From Lachnospiraceae bacterium (lineage in GTDB: Bacteria; Bacillota; Clostridia; Lachnospirales; Lachnospiraceae): a stretch of 53,548 nt of DNA. The notes below the pieces were generated by a model, which was not told the origin of the DNA, made no database searches, and saw only the letters and a list, made by a program, of their open reading frames with translations. Shown here piece after piece: positions 8,424 to 17,093 of this stretch (its first letter is position 1; the number at the start of each line of letters is the position of its first letter). The stretch lies in contig SVFF01000015.1 in assembly GCA_015057005.1 (NCBI GenBank), positions 1 through 53,548 of the forward strand, read 5' to 3'. The position numbers were made by a program, and so were the translations under genes.

Positions 8424-8915
8424 ATGGAAAAAACGGCAAATGACAACATCAATGCTTTTGATTCCCTCTATACCACCAATCAGATTCAACTTTTTAAAGT
8501 CCTGATTCCCTACATGGCTCCTCCTATGCAAAAAAATCTGGTCATATACATAAAATATATGGAGTTTCAATACACCATGACCCTTTTCCAAAAGCACCCT
8601 TATGCTGCCTTTACTTCTTATTCATTCACAGATAAACCGGATACCAATCAGCTCTTTGACGAGATCATCCCCTTTTGCGACATGACGCAACGGGAAAAAA
8701 TCCTGCAAATGAAAAATATGATGCACAGCATGGAACAGATGCAAGAAATGATGAGTATGATGGAAATGATGAAAGATATGTTTCCCGAAGGGATGGGAGG
8801 ATTTGGCGGCGGAAGCATGCCGGATCTGGCAGCGCTGTCCGGTCTGGGAGACATCATGGATCTCTTTGGCTCCATGCAGGCAGCTTCCGCTCTGTCCCCT
8901 TGCGGAGAAACATAA
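8424..8915 (+). CDS. Met-rich protein of unknown function
   Basis: 163 residues, family not recognised. The N-terminal 85 residues look like an ordinary helical domain with aromatic residues (YIKYMEFQYTM). Residues about 90-125 form a helix with Met at very high density (MKNMMHSMEQMQEMMSMMEM), followed by a Gly-rich turn and a last helix. Dense Met can bind copper or silver ions or make a flexible hydrophobic face, as in SRP54; neither role is shown here. ACGGAGG before the ATG supports the start. It follows the Cys-rich gene by 97 bases with a strong hairpin between, and precedes a third small gene, so the three may be expressed together. Confidence 0.7.
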   Translation: MEKTANDNINAFDSLYTTNQIQLFKVLIPYMAPPMQKNLVIYIKYMEFQYTMTLFQKHPYAAFTSYSFTDKPDTNQLFDEIIPFCDMTQREKILQMKNMMHSMEQMQEMMSMMEMMKDMFPEGMGGFGGGSMPDLAALSGLGDIMDLFGSMQAASALSPCGET

Positions 8916-9010
8916 ACTGCCTCATGTTACTCTTATCATAATTTATTCCACGAACAAAAGACTACAGAATCACAAAAAATGTTAATATTCAGAAAGCGAG
9001 GTTCTCATTT

Positions 9011-9301
9011 ATGAATCAGAATCAAAACAAACCAGCTTGGATGGATGACGAGCTGGTCAGAAGTATTCCTCAGACTAAATTGAATTTTCTGGGAAAAATG
9101 TTTCAGGATACCCAGGGCAAGACGATCGGAAAAAGCCCCAAAGAAATGATGACAATCCTCATGCCAATGATGGCCAGGGCCAAACAGGAAAATTTGTCCT
9201 TTACTCCCCAGGAAATGACAGCTTGTATCGCCGCCATCAAAAAACACAGTTCTGAGGAGGAAAGAAAGCAGATCGACAATGTAATGAACAAGATAAAGTA
9301 A
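9011..9301 (+). CDS. small helical protein of unknown function
   Basis: 96 residues, charged and helical, not recognised. It begins with a polar Asn/Gln stretch and a WMDDELV motif, then has three or four predicted amphipathic helices (for example PKEMMTILMPMMARAKQ and PQEMTACIAAIKKHS) and a basic end. No Cys clusters or membrane segments. Like the preceding gene it is rich in Met pairs (EMMTILMPMM). GAGG lies 11 bases before the ATG, slightly long. The gene ends just before a strong terminator shared with the opposing metallo-beta-lactamase gene. Its position as third member of the small-protein group is the only functional clue. Confidence 0.7.
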   Translation: MNQNQNKPAWMDDELVRSIPQTKLNFLGKMFQDTQGKTIGKSPKEMMTILMPMMARAKQENLSFTPQEMTACIAAIKKHSSEEERKQIDNVMNKIK

Positions 9302-9341
9302 TTCTGCTCTGGGCCAAAACGCCTTATTCTACCCTAAAGTA

Positions 9342-9370
9342 AAAGGGCTGCTCTTATCAAGCAGCCCTTT
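9342..9370. terminator. bidirectional terminator
   Basis: AAAGGGCTGCT / AGCAGCCCTTT perfect 11-base arms between convergent genes ending at 9301 (+) and 9405 (-). Confidence 0.85.
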
Positions 9371-9404
9371 GTCATTCTTCCATCATTCTTTTACAAATCA
9401 AATA

Positions 9405-11105
9405 TCAATCCTTTACCACTCTGATATGCTTCATGGTGATATCCCCATTCTTTATAACAAAGTAAAGCCCCTTCTTCCACTCCACAGGGAAAGAAAACTC
9501 CTGCACAATGTTTCCGTTATTTGTAAGGATTGCTTTTCCTGCATCACAGTCTACGCTGACCTGAAAATCAAATTCTTCGCCGTCTATCATAGGTAATGGC
9601 AACGCTTCTTCGGCCTTGAATGCTTCCGGATATACATAATTCCAAGTAAGGAATGCCTCCTCCACCGCATTTGCGCGACCCTTTAACGCTACAGTCCACT
9701 TCTGAGCGGCGCAAAACATTCCGGGCTCCATCAGCACGATCATAGCAAGTTTATTCTGGGACTCCAGATGACATTCCCCATTTTCCAGAGCGATTTTGGC
9801 TGCTGCGTAGTCAGGCGTGGCTGTATAGATACAACTCCAGTGAAGATCAAATATGCGGTCTTTTCCAAAGTTTTCCTCATAGAGCACATCACCGCTTACT
9901 GCTTTTTCATAAGGCTCATAAGGCTTGTCTGAGGGAAGAACCGATTGCCACAAATCAATGGTTACCTCCTGACTGCCTCCCATATATACTGTTTCAGCCT
10001 TTTCAGACTGTACGATAACACTATTGCTCCTCTGATCACACACCAATAAATAGCAATAATCAGGCAAAGGCCACAGTACCACTTCAGGATCAACCATGCG
10101 GTAAAGTTCCGGTGATCCGCCGCCAAAACCGTGATGAGCCACCTGCATCATCTCACACTGAAGGATACCGGGTTCATACTGGGCACAAAGTACATCTGCA
10201 GTAGTCTGCAAAGCATCACCAAAGAACATTACACGGCGCTTTTCTGTCTTTTCTTCCTCCTCTGCATCCACATCCATACGCATCACCAGAGAAGTGTCAT
10301 TAAGGAAACTAATATATTCCGGGCACATATCTTCATGTACATACAGTACACTAAAAGTCACGCCCGGATAAATTAAACGCTGTCCTGTATGAGGTTGGAT
10401 CACAGTCATATCCTGACAATATTTTGCCACCACTTCATTATGCAGAACACTCACCCAGTCCTGAACACCATATTCCGGCGAAGCCCAACTGTAAACCAAG
10501 CTTTCAATCTGCAGCTCATCTCTATGATTTTTCATGATATCATGGAACAGTAACACATGGTCATCATGAGGATGGGTAAAGAACCAAGCCGCAACCTGAG
10601 GCTTACCTTCCAGCACATTCTGCTCTTTTAAAAGCTCCAGCAGATGTTCTGATTCCTCATACTCTCCATCTCCGCCATCAATGATCACGAAACGTCCGTC
10701 TGTCAATCTGATAATGTAGGACATACCGCAATTAACCGCATAATACATCATGCGCACCTGGGTTAAAAGGGGAGAACAAATACACTTATCAGCCAATGCT
10801 GCACGGTTCTTGCCATCCAATGCCACAAGTCTCTCATTCCTGTCACTGATTACCTGCAGTTTCCCGCTGCGCTCCCAAAGAGCTATGTAAAGCAGTTCGT
10901 TTCCTTTTTGATAAGTGGCAAAATGAGAACCACATTCTTCCCAGGAATCCGCAAGTACGTAACCATCATCCAATATTCCCTTCTGCACAAGAGCGTATTC
11001 TGATGTGGTACTCCCTTTTTCGATCTTATAAACTTTCACTCCGGCCTGCAGCTCATAAATCTGCCCCTTCTGCAAGCACTCCTTACATTTTTCTAAAATG
11101 CTCAT
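9405..11105 (-). CDS. metallo-beta-lactamase-fold hydrolase with long N- and C-terminal extensions
   Basis: 567 residues. The middle carries a ComEC-like metallo-beta-lactamase fold: IIDGGDG, the zinc motif HPHDDH near residue 176, FGDA and VAHHGFGGG, in the expected order. The first 110 residues are a beta-rich module of unknown type; the last 190 look like a beta-sandwich (binding-type) domain with many aromatic strands. There are no membrane segments or signal peptide, so it is not a DNA-uptake channel. I start at 11105 (MSILEKC) because GGGAGA is six bases upstream; the longer frame to 11135 has none. It is the last of a three-gene run with an alpha/beta hydrolase and an acetyltransferase. 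The substrate is unknown. Confidence 0.8.
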   Translation of the reverse strand: MSILEKCKECLQKGQIYELQAGVKVYKIEKGSTTSEYALVQKGILDDGYVLADSWEECGSHFATYQKGNELLYIALWERSGKLQVISDRNERLVALDGKNRAALADKCICSPLLTQVRMMYYAVNCGMSYIIRLTDGRFVIIDGGDGEYEESEHLLELLKEQNVLEGKPQVAAWFFTHPHDDHVLLFHDIMKNHRDELQIESLVYSWASPEYGVQDWVSVLHNEVVAKYCQDMTVIQPHTGQRLIYPGVTFSVLYVHEDMCPEYISFLNDTSLVMRMDVDAEEEEKTEKRRVMFFGDALQTTADVLCAQYEPGILQCEMMQVAHHGFGGGSPELYRMVDPEVVLWPLPDYCYLLVCDQRSNSVIVQSEKAETVYMGGSQEVTIDLWQSVLPSDKPYEPYEKAVSGDVLYEENFGKDRIFDLHWSCIYTATPDYAAAKIALENGECHLESQNKLAMIVLMEPGMFCAAQKWTVALKGRANAVEEAFLTWNYVYPEAFKAEEALPLPMIDGEEFDFQVSVDCDAGKAILTNNGNIVQEFSFPVEWKKGLYFVIKNGDITMKHIRVVKD

Positions 11106-11140
11106 AACAATCTCCCTTTCAAAGCACAGCGTCACGCTGC

Positions 11141-11938
11141 TTACTCCTTCAAAAAATCATGTATTCGTTTATTAAAATCCTTTGCTTCCTCGTATGCGGC
11201 ATGTCCCAGATTCTCATACATATATAGTTTACAGTTCAGTTTCTCTGCAATTTCCTCAGATGCTCTTCCGCTCACTACTTTATCCAAACTACCGCCAATC
11301 ACAAACGCAGGACATTGAATCTTCTCTAATTCCTCATAAGCATTGCAGGTAAGACAGGATTTCGCCAGTGTAATAAAGCGCTGTACATCCTTGGGCTTCT
11401 GCAGAATCGTTAACAAGGGCAAAAATGGCTGATATCTCTTCACATACGCATCAGAATACATTTTTACTGCCATATCTGCCACAAGTTCCTTCATCTTGTC
11501 TTGCTCAGTCAATTGGACCCATTTTTGAATTACCGCTGTAACAATATCGTTATTCCGGGAAAGCGTCACCGCCAGCACCATTTTTCTCACCAGATCAGGC
11601 CTGTCTATGGCAAGGTACTGTGCGATCATACCTCCCTGGGATACCCCGAATATATCAGCATTTTTAATTTCCAATGCGTCCATGGCCACCGCAATATCTG
11701 ATGCCAGCTCACGCACTGTTATGCTCTCTCCAATATTGCTTCGCCGATCAAACAAATACACCTTGTAATCCTTGGCAAAAATCCGATACATATAAGCCAG
11801 GGACAACGCAGCACCCTTGATCCCTCCGGTATTTAAGCCTTGTATCATCACCAATGGTTGGGATCCTTTGCCAAAGGTAATGTAATCCACCTGTAGATTC
11901 TGAAGATTTAGTTTCTGTTCTTTGGCATTATAAAGCAT
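11141..11938 (-). CDS. alpha/beta-fold hydrolase
   Basis: Esterase-, lipase- or peptidase-like hydrolase. The nucleophile elbow GVSQGG puts the catalytic Ser at residue 100 (counting from the start at 11938). A late Asp in GGSLDKVVS and His in NLGHAAYEE complete the triad. About 265 residues, no signal peptide or membrane helix. I prefer the ATG at 11938, with AGGGGA about eight bases before it, to the one at 11962, which overlaps the upstream stop but has only a cramped AGGA. It lies between the acetyltransferase and the metallo-beta-lactamase, 35 bases from the latter, and is probably co-transcribed with both. The substrate cannot be read from the sequence. Confidence 0.88.
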   Translation of the reverse strand: MLYNAKEQKLNLQNLQVDYITFGKGSQPLVMIQGLNTGGIKGAALSLAYMYRIFAKDYKVYLFDRRSNIGESITVRELASDIAVAMDALEIKNADIFGVSQGGMIAQYLAIDRPDLVRKMVLAVTLSRNNDIVTAVIQKWVQLTEQDKMKELVADMAVKMYSDAYVKRYQPFLPLLTILQKPKDVQRFITLAKSCLTCNAYEELEKIQCPAFVIGGSLDKVVSGRASEEIAEKLNCKLYMYENLGHAAYEEAKDFNKRIHDFLKE

Positions 11939-11958
11939 AAAATTACATCCCCTAACTA

Positions 11959-12507
11959 TCATTTCCTGATTTCATAAAGAAAACAACGATGCAATTTCCC
12001 TCTGTATTTGATCTCTTCCTGCTGCTCCAACCGCACCATTCCACATTTTTCCATGACACGCATGCTGGCTGTATTCTCCTCAAAAGCACCTGTTCTAACA
12101 ACAGAAAAGCCTGCGGCGAACAGTTCTTTTATAGCCGCTGCCAATACTTCTGTGGCAAATCCTTGATTCTTATAAAAAGGATCAATCACGTATCCCAGTT
12201 CAATTTCAGCCCTTCCATCATCTTTATTCTCGTTTGAGGGCAATTTTATCTCCACATCATTTATGAAACCGATCAGCTTTTCTTCCAAATAGACTCCATA
12301 CACAAAATGTTCATTGGAATCGGACAATTCTTGAAAGCGTTTAAACATCCTTACTTCTTCACTATGAGACTTAAAATCCGGTACCATGTAGGTTTTAATG
12401 ACTTCGCTGTTAGTCAACAATGCGATCATGAACTCTGCATCTTCCTCTGAAAATGCATGCAGACACAAACGTGCGGTGTTGATTACAGGTGTGGTTTTTA
12501 CTGTCAT
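11959..12507 (-). CDS. GNAT acetyltransferase, RimJ/RimL type
   Basis: N-acetyltransferase that transfers acetyl from acetyl-CoA to an amine. The order is typical of RimJ/RimL-like enzymes: TARLCLHAFSEEDAEFM at the N-terminus, central strands with IELGYVIDPFYKNQGFATE (acetyl-CoA pyrophosphate loop), then AFEENTASMRVMEKCGMV. Start at 12507 (MTVKTTPV) is favoured by AAGGAAA nine bases upstream; an ATG at 12531 is in frame with a weaker site. It is the first gene of the run leading into the hydrolase and the metallo-beta-lactamase. The acceptor could be a ribosomal protein, an antibiotic or a metabolite; no clue is visible. Confidence 0.88.
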   Translation of the reverse strand: MTVKTTPVINTARLCLHAFSEEDAEFMIALLTNSEVIKTYMVPDFKSHSEEVRMFKRFQELSDSNEHFVYGVYLEEKLIGFINDVEIKLPSNENKDDGRAEIELGYVIDPFYKNQGFATEVLAAAIKELFAAGFSVVRTGAFEENTASMRVMEKCGMVRLEQQEEIKYRGKLHRCFLYEIRK

Positions 12508-12602
12508 ATTCTGCTTTTTCCTTATAAACATATTCTTTTCATTTCACGCAAATCGGTTTTAATGACTCCGGTCATAAAAATACTTACCCTCCGTTCGGAG
12601 TA

Positions 12603-13124
12603 CTATATCGCTTGTATTTCTTTTCCGGTAACACCCTTGATAAATTCACGGAATTCTTCGATGGTGCCGCCTGAAATACTCTTTTTATCATAAACCTGCG
12701 CATGACTCTGACTAAATATAAACACAAAATAATCATCCGCTTCCGCAAGCATTATAATATTATTATACTTAAATTCTGAGTTTCCCAGTTCTGTTTCCGA
12801 ATAATAACTGTCTGCACTGAAGGTGACGCATGATTTATTCAAGCCCGGCAACATTCTTTTGCGGGCAATATAACTGTTTATCTTATCCTCAAAGAGTAAA
12901 ACAAAAATCATAACAGCAGATACAAGCCAGGTAATAATTGTCCGAAAATCCAACACAAATTCTTTATCGCCAAGTGGCAGCGTAAGTAAGATCGCAAATA
13001 TAACAACAATTACTCCGAAAATATGGGAACGGCGGCTTCTTTTTTTGCGTACGGTCTTTCGTAATGCTTTTGCCATGATCGTGATCGCCTCTTGATTATA
13101 GGCTGTTTCAAACTTAAATTCCAT
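12603..13124 (-). CDS. YcxB-like membrane protein
   Basis: 173 residues with two adjacent membrane helices (about 34-54 and 62-82: IFGVIVVIFAILLTL and ITWLVSAVMIFVLLF) separated by a short loop. A basic N-terminus (KALRKTVRKKRSRR) is on the cytoplasmic side, and a C-terminal beta-rich domain has the VTFSADSYYSET...YNNIIMLAEADDYFVF pattern seen in the YcxB-like family. The function of the family is unknown; the C-terminal part is a PH-like small domain. AAGGAGG is well placed before the ATG. It appears to be a single gene between the acetyltransferase and the large unknown enzyme. Confidence 0.75.
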   Translation of the reverse strand: MEFKFETAYNQEAITIMAKALRKTVRKKRSRRSHIFGVIVVIFAILLTLPLGDKEFVLDFRTIITWLVSAVMIFVLLFEDKINSYIARKRMLPGLNKSCVTFSADSYYSETELGNSEFKYNNIIMLAEADDYFVFIFSQSHAQVYDKKSISGGTIEEFREFIKGVTGKEIQAI

Positions 13125-13185
13125 TTAGGTTCCTCCTTCAAATTAATAAAGCGTATGTTTACAGACTTTCCGCAAGCGAGCGTAC

Positions 13186-14688
13186 TCAAAAAGAAATCAC
13201 AATCTCTTCTCCGGTACTTTCAATTGCGCATCCGGACGCATTTTCCTTCAAGTCAGCATCTGAAAAGGAAACTGCGTAATCGGTACCTCTATAATTGAAT
13301 GCAATGTTGTTTTTCTCCACCTGAATCTTGGCGGTACATCCTGTGAAATCGTAGGAAATCTTATCTAAATTGCGGATACAGATCTCGTTTTCGGAAAATA
13401 CCACACTCTTGTCGTCCCATTTTACAGCTAACACTTGATCCGCAATCTTTTCAATCGTAAACGCGCTGCCCTGTTCGTCCAACACAAGGCCGGTATTGCC
13501 TGTGTCTTTCTCCTTCCAGACAAGAGTATCCACTACCGGAAGATTTTCGTAAGTGGCATCCCAAGTATCGCAAGGTGTTTCCAAATAATAATCCTTTACC
13601 GTCTCATCAAAGAGATACAGTGCACGTAAAAAAATCTTATCGCGGCATCTGAAAATATTGGCCACATAATTGCAGCAGTCATAGTAGACAGACTGAACTT
13701 CATTGTCTGTAGCCCAATCGTCCAGACCGGAAACACATGTGGCGGGCGTCTTCTCCGGGTATTGCTGTTTGAACCATTCTCCGGTGTCACACATTTTCAT
13801 AAACTTTACATCAGGATAGTTTTGCATTTCTTCCAGCTGCATTCTCAGGGGAGGAATACAGCCTTGGCAAAAACTATTCTCCTGCCCCAGCTGTGCATAG
13901 GAAAATCCCAAATCCTCATTGGTGAAATAATTTTTAAAATACCACTGTACAATCTCCCTGTCAGAACCACTTTTCCCAGCCGGCTCCAAGGTAAAACAAC
14001 TTGCCTTCCCGGACACTTCAGGATCCAAAATATATTTCTTTTTGTCGTAACAGTGAATGGGATCAGGACCAAGCAGTCTGAACACAGGCACATTGATCTG
14101 ATATTCCGGACTCTGGGCGGGGGTAATAATATTATTCTTGGAAGGATAATAAGCCTGATTAAAATATCCGCCGACTAAAGTATATGCATCAATGGCCAAC
14201 TGATCTCGGCAGATAGCTGCTGCAGAGATTTGATATTTTTCTACTAAATAGTTTACTGTGTGGCTATCCAGCATCCAGCTGCCTACCGTCTTGGGATAAT
14301 AACCGAAAACCTCCTTAAATTCCCCCATGGCAATGTCAATCAGAAGCTCACGCTCTTCCTTGGTGTAGGCCATGGAAAATCCCGGCACAATATGCCAATC
14401 CCATGTCCATCCTTCCTTGCCGCGCCAGCGCAAACCTGCTTTGTCAGTCAAGGGTTTCACGATTTCGTACCAAAGGCCCAGCTCCGTACGCTCATCAGCT
14501 TCTGTTTTAAATAAATGTACATACTTTTCATCAAGTATAGCATCATATTGAAGCAAAAAAGTATTTTCCAGATGAAATTCCTTCGCCAGAGCAAGCTCTT
14601 TCTGCGTAGTCTCAAAAAGCTGGGCTTCGGAATTGTCAAAACGTGGATCATACTGTCTTACAAAATTCATAAAGTTTACAATTTTCAT
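13186..14688 (-). CDS. large cytoplasmic protein of unknown function, possibly a (beta/alpha)-barrel carbohydrate enzyme
   Basis: 500 residues. The first 330 look like a barrel enzyme: FVRQYDPRFDNSEAQLF, then LENTFLLQYDAILDEKYV, an acid- and Trp-rich block (RWRGKEGWTWDWHIVPG), and SWMLDSHTVNYLVEKY with a later Asp-Gln pair. This arrangement resembles NodB/GH57-like polysaccharide-active proteins and DUF3863-type proteins of gut bacteria, but I cannot confirm the family. The last 130 residues are beta-rich (a likely sugar-binding or end domain). There is no signal peptide, so a substrate would be a transported oligosaccharide. Two WD/DW clusters (GLDDWATDNE, CDTWDATYE) are striking. The start has an AAGGA at some distance and CGGAAG next to the ATG. 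Confidence 0.6.
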   Translation of the reverse strand: MKIVNFMNFVRQYDPRFDNSEAQLFETTQKELALAKEFHLENTFLLQYDAILDEKYVHLFKTEADERTELGLWYEIVKPLTDKAGLRWRGKEGWTWDWHIVPGFSMAYTKEERELLIDIAMGEFKEVFGYYPKTVGSWMLDSHTVNYLVEKYQISAAAICRDQLAIDAYTLVGGYFNQAYYPSKNNIITPAQSPEYQINVPVFRLLGPDPIHCYDKKKYILDPEVSGKASCFTLEPAGKSGSDREIVQWYFKNYFTNEDLGFSYAQLGQENSFCQGCIPPLRMQLEEMQNYPDVKFMKMCDTGEWFKQQYPEKTPATCVSGLDDWATDNEVQSVYYDCCNYVANIFRCRDKIFLRALYLFDETVKDYYLETPCDTWDATYENLPVVDTLVWKEKDTGNTGLVLDEQGSAFTIEKIADQVLAVKWDDKSVVFSENEICIRNLDKISYDFTGCTAKIQVEKNNIAFNYRGTDYAVSFSDADLKENASGCAIESTGEEIVISF

Positions 14689-14750
14689 CTTCCGTAATTC
14701 CTTTCCCTTTTCAAAGATAAACGATTACACTTTACATAACAGGTGTTCTA

Positions 14751-15632
14751 CTAATTTCGAGTTTCTTCAACTAATTTAATATAATAATCCAATAACTCAT
14801 ATATCCACTCTTTAAGCACCGAAAACTCAAATCCTAACGCCTTTGCCTTCTCGATATTTATGCTATATTCAGCTTCTCCGTTATATGGAGCACGATCTCC
14901 TGCCTCATCAATAATTGCTTTTGTTCCTGTTTTCTGCTCAACATAATCAATTATTTCTCTGATTGAAATCGTTCCTTCAGAACAACCGTTAAATGCGCCA
15001 TTTACCTCTTTATCAACCAAAAAGGCCATAAACTTTCCGGCTTCGTCGGAGCGGATGTATCCCATCTGACAATCCACATTGTCTATATTCATGGGTATAG
15101 ATTTCATGGTATGTTCTACATAGAAAAGCAATCTTTTTGTATAATCATCTTCTCCAATTACAAAGGGATATCTTACCGCAATCCAATTTCTGTCAGAATA
15201 TTCTTGCGCCAAGGCATACTCTGCATGACGCTTTATTTGGGCATAGGGAAAAGCACCTCTATCGCACCACACCAACTCGTTTGCCATCTCATCAAAATCA
15301 GATTCCACCGTATTCATGTGCTTGGGATCATATACCGCTGTACTGGACATATGTATGTATTTATCGCAATCTACCGCTTCCATTACATACTTAATGTCAT
15401 TTGAACAATAAGCAATTTTGTCAATTACAACATCATAATGGGTACCGCTTAATGCAGCCTTCATACTGGCTTGATTTGTTCTCTCCAAAACAATTCGCTT
15501 TACTTTATCACCAAATTCATCGGGTGTATTTCCTCGGGTAGCGATAGTAACATCATGACCATTTTTCAGAAGTTCCTTTACCATGTGTATGCCAAAGAAT
15601 CTGGTACCGCCTATTACTAAGATTTTCATCAT
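14751..15632 (-). CDS. NAD-dependent epimerase/dehydratase (extended SDR)
   Basis: Extended short-chain dehydrogenase, a nucleotide-sugar epimerase- or reductase-like enzyme. N-terminal GGTRFFGIH is the NAD-binding GxxGxxG variant, with RG at the end of the second strand (ATRGNTP). The expected YxxxK region is PYAQIKRHAEYAL, giving Tyr and Lys of the active site; the Ser/Thr of the triad is in HMSSTAVYD. The start at 15632 (two ATGs in tandem) has GGGAGG six bases before it; the frame extends to 15662 without a site. No sugar-pathway genes are adjacent, so the substrate is open; similar orphan SDRs act on UDP-sugars or are CsaA/RNA-binding-like atypical members. Confidence 0.82.
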   Translation of the reverse strand: MMKILVIGGTRFFGIHMVKELLKNGHDVTIATRGNTPDEFGDKVKRIVLERTNQASMKAALSGTHYDVVIDKIAYCSNDIKYVMEAVDCDKYIHMSSTAVYDPKHMNTVESDFDEMANELVWCDRGAFPYAQIKRHAEYALAQEYSDRNWIAVRYPFVIGEDDYTKRLLFYVEHTMKSIPMNIDNVDCQMGYIRSDEAGKFMAFLVDKEVNGAFNGCSEGTISIREIIDYVEQKTGTKAIIDEAGDRAPYNGEAEYSINIEKAKALGFEFSVLKEWIYELLDYYIKLVEETRN

Positions 15633-15667
15633 TTCATTCCTCCCAAGGTTGAACGCTATCAATCATG

Positions 15668-16090
15668 CTAAATTTTTATCAATAATTTTCTAAACTCATC
15701 CATATTTCTTTTGCAATTATATGCTTCCATCAATTTCTCTTCTTCCCATGTCCATCTCTTTTCCTCATCAATTATATGTACGAGTTCATCATGCGATGGT
15801 TCGGCCGGGAATATTTCGCAAGGATATTCCTCACAATAACCACAATGAATATACCCTTTATTCTGCACACATTTTCGTGTTTTACATGTTGCTTCAAGCA
15901 GTATTGCATTTTCTTTCTCATTTGAACATCCATCACAAATTATTGTTTTAGGATTCTGATTATATCCGGGAAAAGCTTTCTTATAAACATTGCAAATTTC
16001 TTCACGTCTGTCATTCTTTTCAACATTAGGGCGATATATTAAACACAAATCGCACCTCATTCCACATTTCGAATAAATTTTATCTGACAT
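15668..16090 (-). CDS. DUF3795-like Cys-rich protein (copy 2)
   Basis: About 140 residues with an ordered Cys set: KCGMRCDLC at the start, ICDGC in the middle, ATCKTRKCVQNKGYIHCGYCEEYPC, then an acidic helical tail. This resembles small DUF3795 proteins thought to bind zinc or another metal; their role is unknown. It is a close relative of the gene directly upstream (16117-16530), sharing most residues from the first Cys to AYNC.NMDEFRK, so the pair is a tandem duplication. The start at 16090 has GGAG six bases upstream; earlier in-frame starts are weaker. The C-terminal Cys-poor tail (RKLLIKI) differs between the copies. Confidence 0.75.
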   Translation of the reverse strand: MSDKIYSKCGMRCDLCLIYRPNVEKNDRREEICNVYKKAFPGYNQNPKTIICDGCSNEKENAILLEATCKTRKCVQNKGYIHCGYCEEYPCEIFPAEPSHDELVHIIDEEKRWTWEEEKLMEAYNCKRNMDEFRKLLIKI

Positions 16091-16116
16091 TTGAACTCCT
16101 CTATGTAAAATACTAT

Positions 16117-16530
16117 TCATCTACTTTTTCTAAATTCATCCATATTATTTTTGCAATTATATGCTTCTAACATTTGTTGTTCTTCCCAAGTCCACTTCTT
16201 TTCCACATCAATTATTTGTACAAGTTCTTCGTATGACGGTTCCGCAGGAAATATTTCGCATGGATATTCCTCACAATAACCACAATGAACATAGCCTTTA
16301 TCCTGCACACATTTTCTTACTCTACAAGTCGGCTCAAGCAGTATTGCATTTTCTTCTTCACACATACAGCCGTCACAAATAATTGTTTTGGGATCAGGTT
16401 TATACCCTGGATGCATCTCTTCATATACCTTGCAAACTTCATTACGTCTATCATTTATCGCAACATAAGGACGATAAATCAAGCAAAGATCACATCTCAT
16501 TCCGCATTTTGCAAATACCTTTTCTATCAT
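16117..16530 (-). CDS. DUF3795-like Cys-rich protein (copy 1)
   Basis: 138 residues, the duplicate of the next gene downstream. Same Cys arrangement (KCGMRCDLC, ICDGC, TCRVRKCVQDKGYVHCGYCEEYPC) and the same FPAEPS..EL..IID..K.WTWEE helical part. The best start is 16530 (MIEKVFAKCG) with GGGAG five bases upstream; the coding frame continues upstream to 16614 across the end of the neighbouring acetyltransferase, which I take as non-coding in this frame. The acetyltransferase stop codon is at 16541, so the genes are 10 bases apart. Metal binding by the Cys set is inference from family. Confidence 0.75.
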   Translation of the reverse strand: MIEKVFAKCGMRCDLCLIYRPYVAINDRRNEVCKVYEEMHPGYKPDPKTIICDGCMCEEENAILLEPTCRVRKCVQDKGYVHCGYCEEYPCEIFPAEPSYEELVQIIDVEKKWTWEEQQMLEAYNCKNNMDEFRKSR

Positions 16531-16540
16531 ACCAACTCCC

Positions 16541-16966
16541 TCATTTTCTCTTTTGAACCATACAAATTGCCTTACATTCCTCAAAACCATATTTTTCATA
16601 TAGTGCTTTTGCATCTCTGGTTTTCAACAATCCATTTACTCCGCTCAATTTTGTCTCATTTAATACAATCCATTCAACAAGGGCTTTTCCAAGTCCCATG
16701 CATCGGAACTCTTCCGCAATAAAAACATCACATACATAATAAACTGTAGCATAATCAGTAACAACTCTTGCAAAACCAACAAGACTTTTCGACTCGGCAT
16801 GGAAAATGGCATAGTTGAGCGAATTGGCAATCGCATGCCACATAGTTGAGACCTCTCTATCTTTTGCCCAATATGCATTTTTCAATAAATTATTAACCTC
16901 TTCATATCGTTCTAATATCACATCTTTTTCATCAGTCAGATAAAACCCATCAAAGTACTTTATCAT
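16541..16966 (-). CDS. GNAT acetyltransferase
   Basis: About 141 residues of the GNAT fold: central strands with GFARVVTDYATVYYVCDVFIAEEFRCMGLGKALVEWIV, where the RCMGLGKA loop binds acetyl-CoA, then a late KYGFEECKAICMV. The nearest ATG with a usable site (GGTG about seven bases upstream) is at 16966. The open frame extends to 17038 with a TTG, which is less likely. It lies ten bases before the first DUF3795-like gene and is probably in the same transcript. Substrate unknown; its neighbours suggest that it works with the Cys-rich proteins. Confidence 0.82.
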   Translation of the reverse strand: MIKYFDGFYLTDEKDVILERYEEVNNLLKNAYWAKDREVSTMWHAIANSLNYAIFHAESKSLVGFARVVTDYATVYYVCDVFIAEEFRCMGLGKALVEWIVLNETKLSGVNGLLKTRDAKALYEKYGFEECKAICMVQKRK

Positions 16967-17093
16967 TTGATTCACCACACCTGCGTTAACATAAACTCTG
17001 TTGGCAATATAAATCTGCCAACGCTGTAAGTTCCTCAATCACATTTTTTCTCCAATAGATCTTTTGAATCAGCCATTCACAAGGGAACTCTCT

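Noticed and set aside
16531..16614. Longer N-terminus of the first DUF3795-like protein
   Set aside because: It would overlap the GNAT stop region in another frame and has no ribosome site; the start at 16530 has GGGAG.
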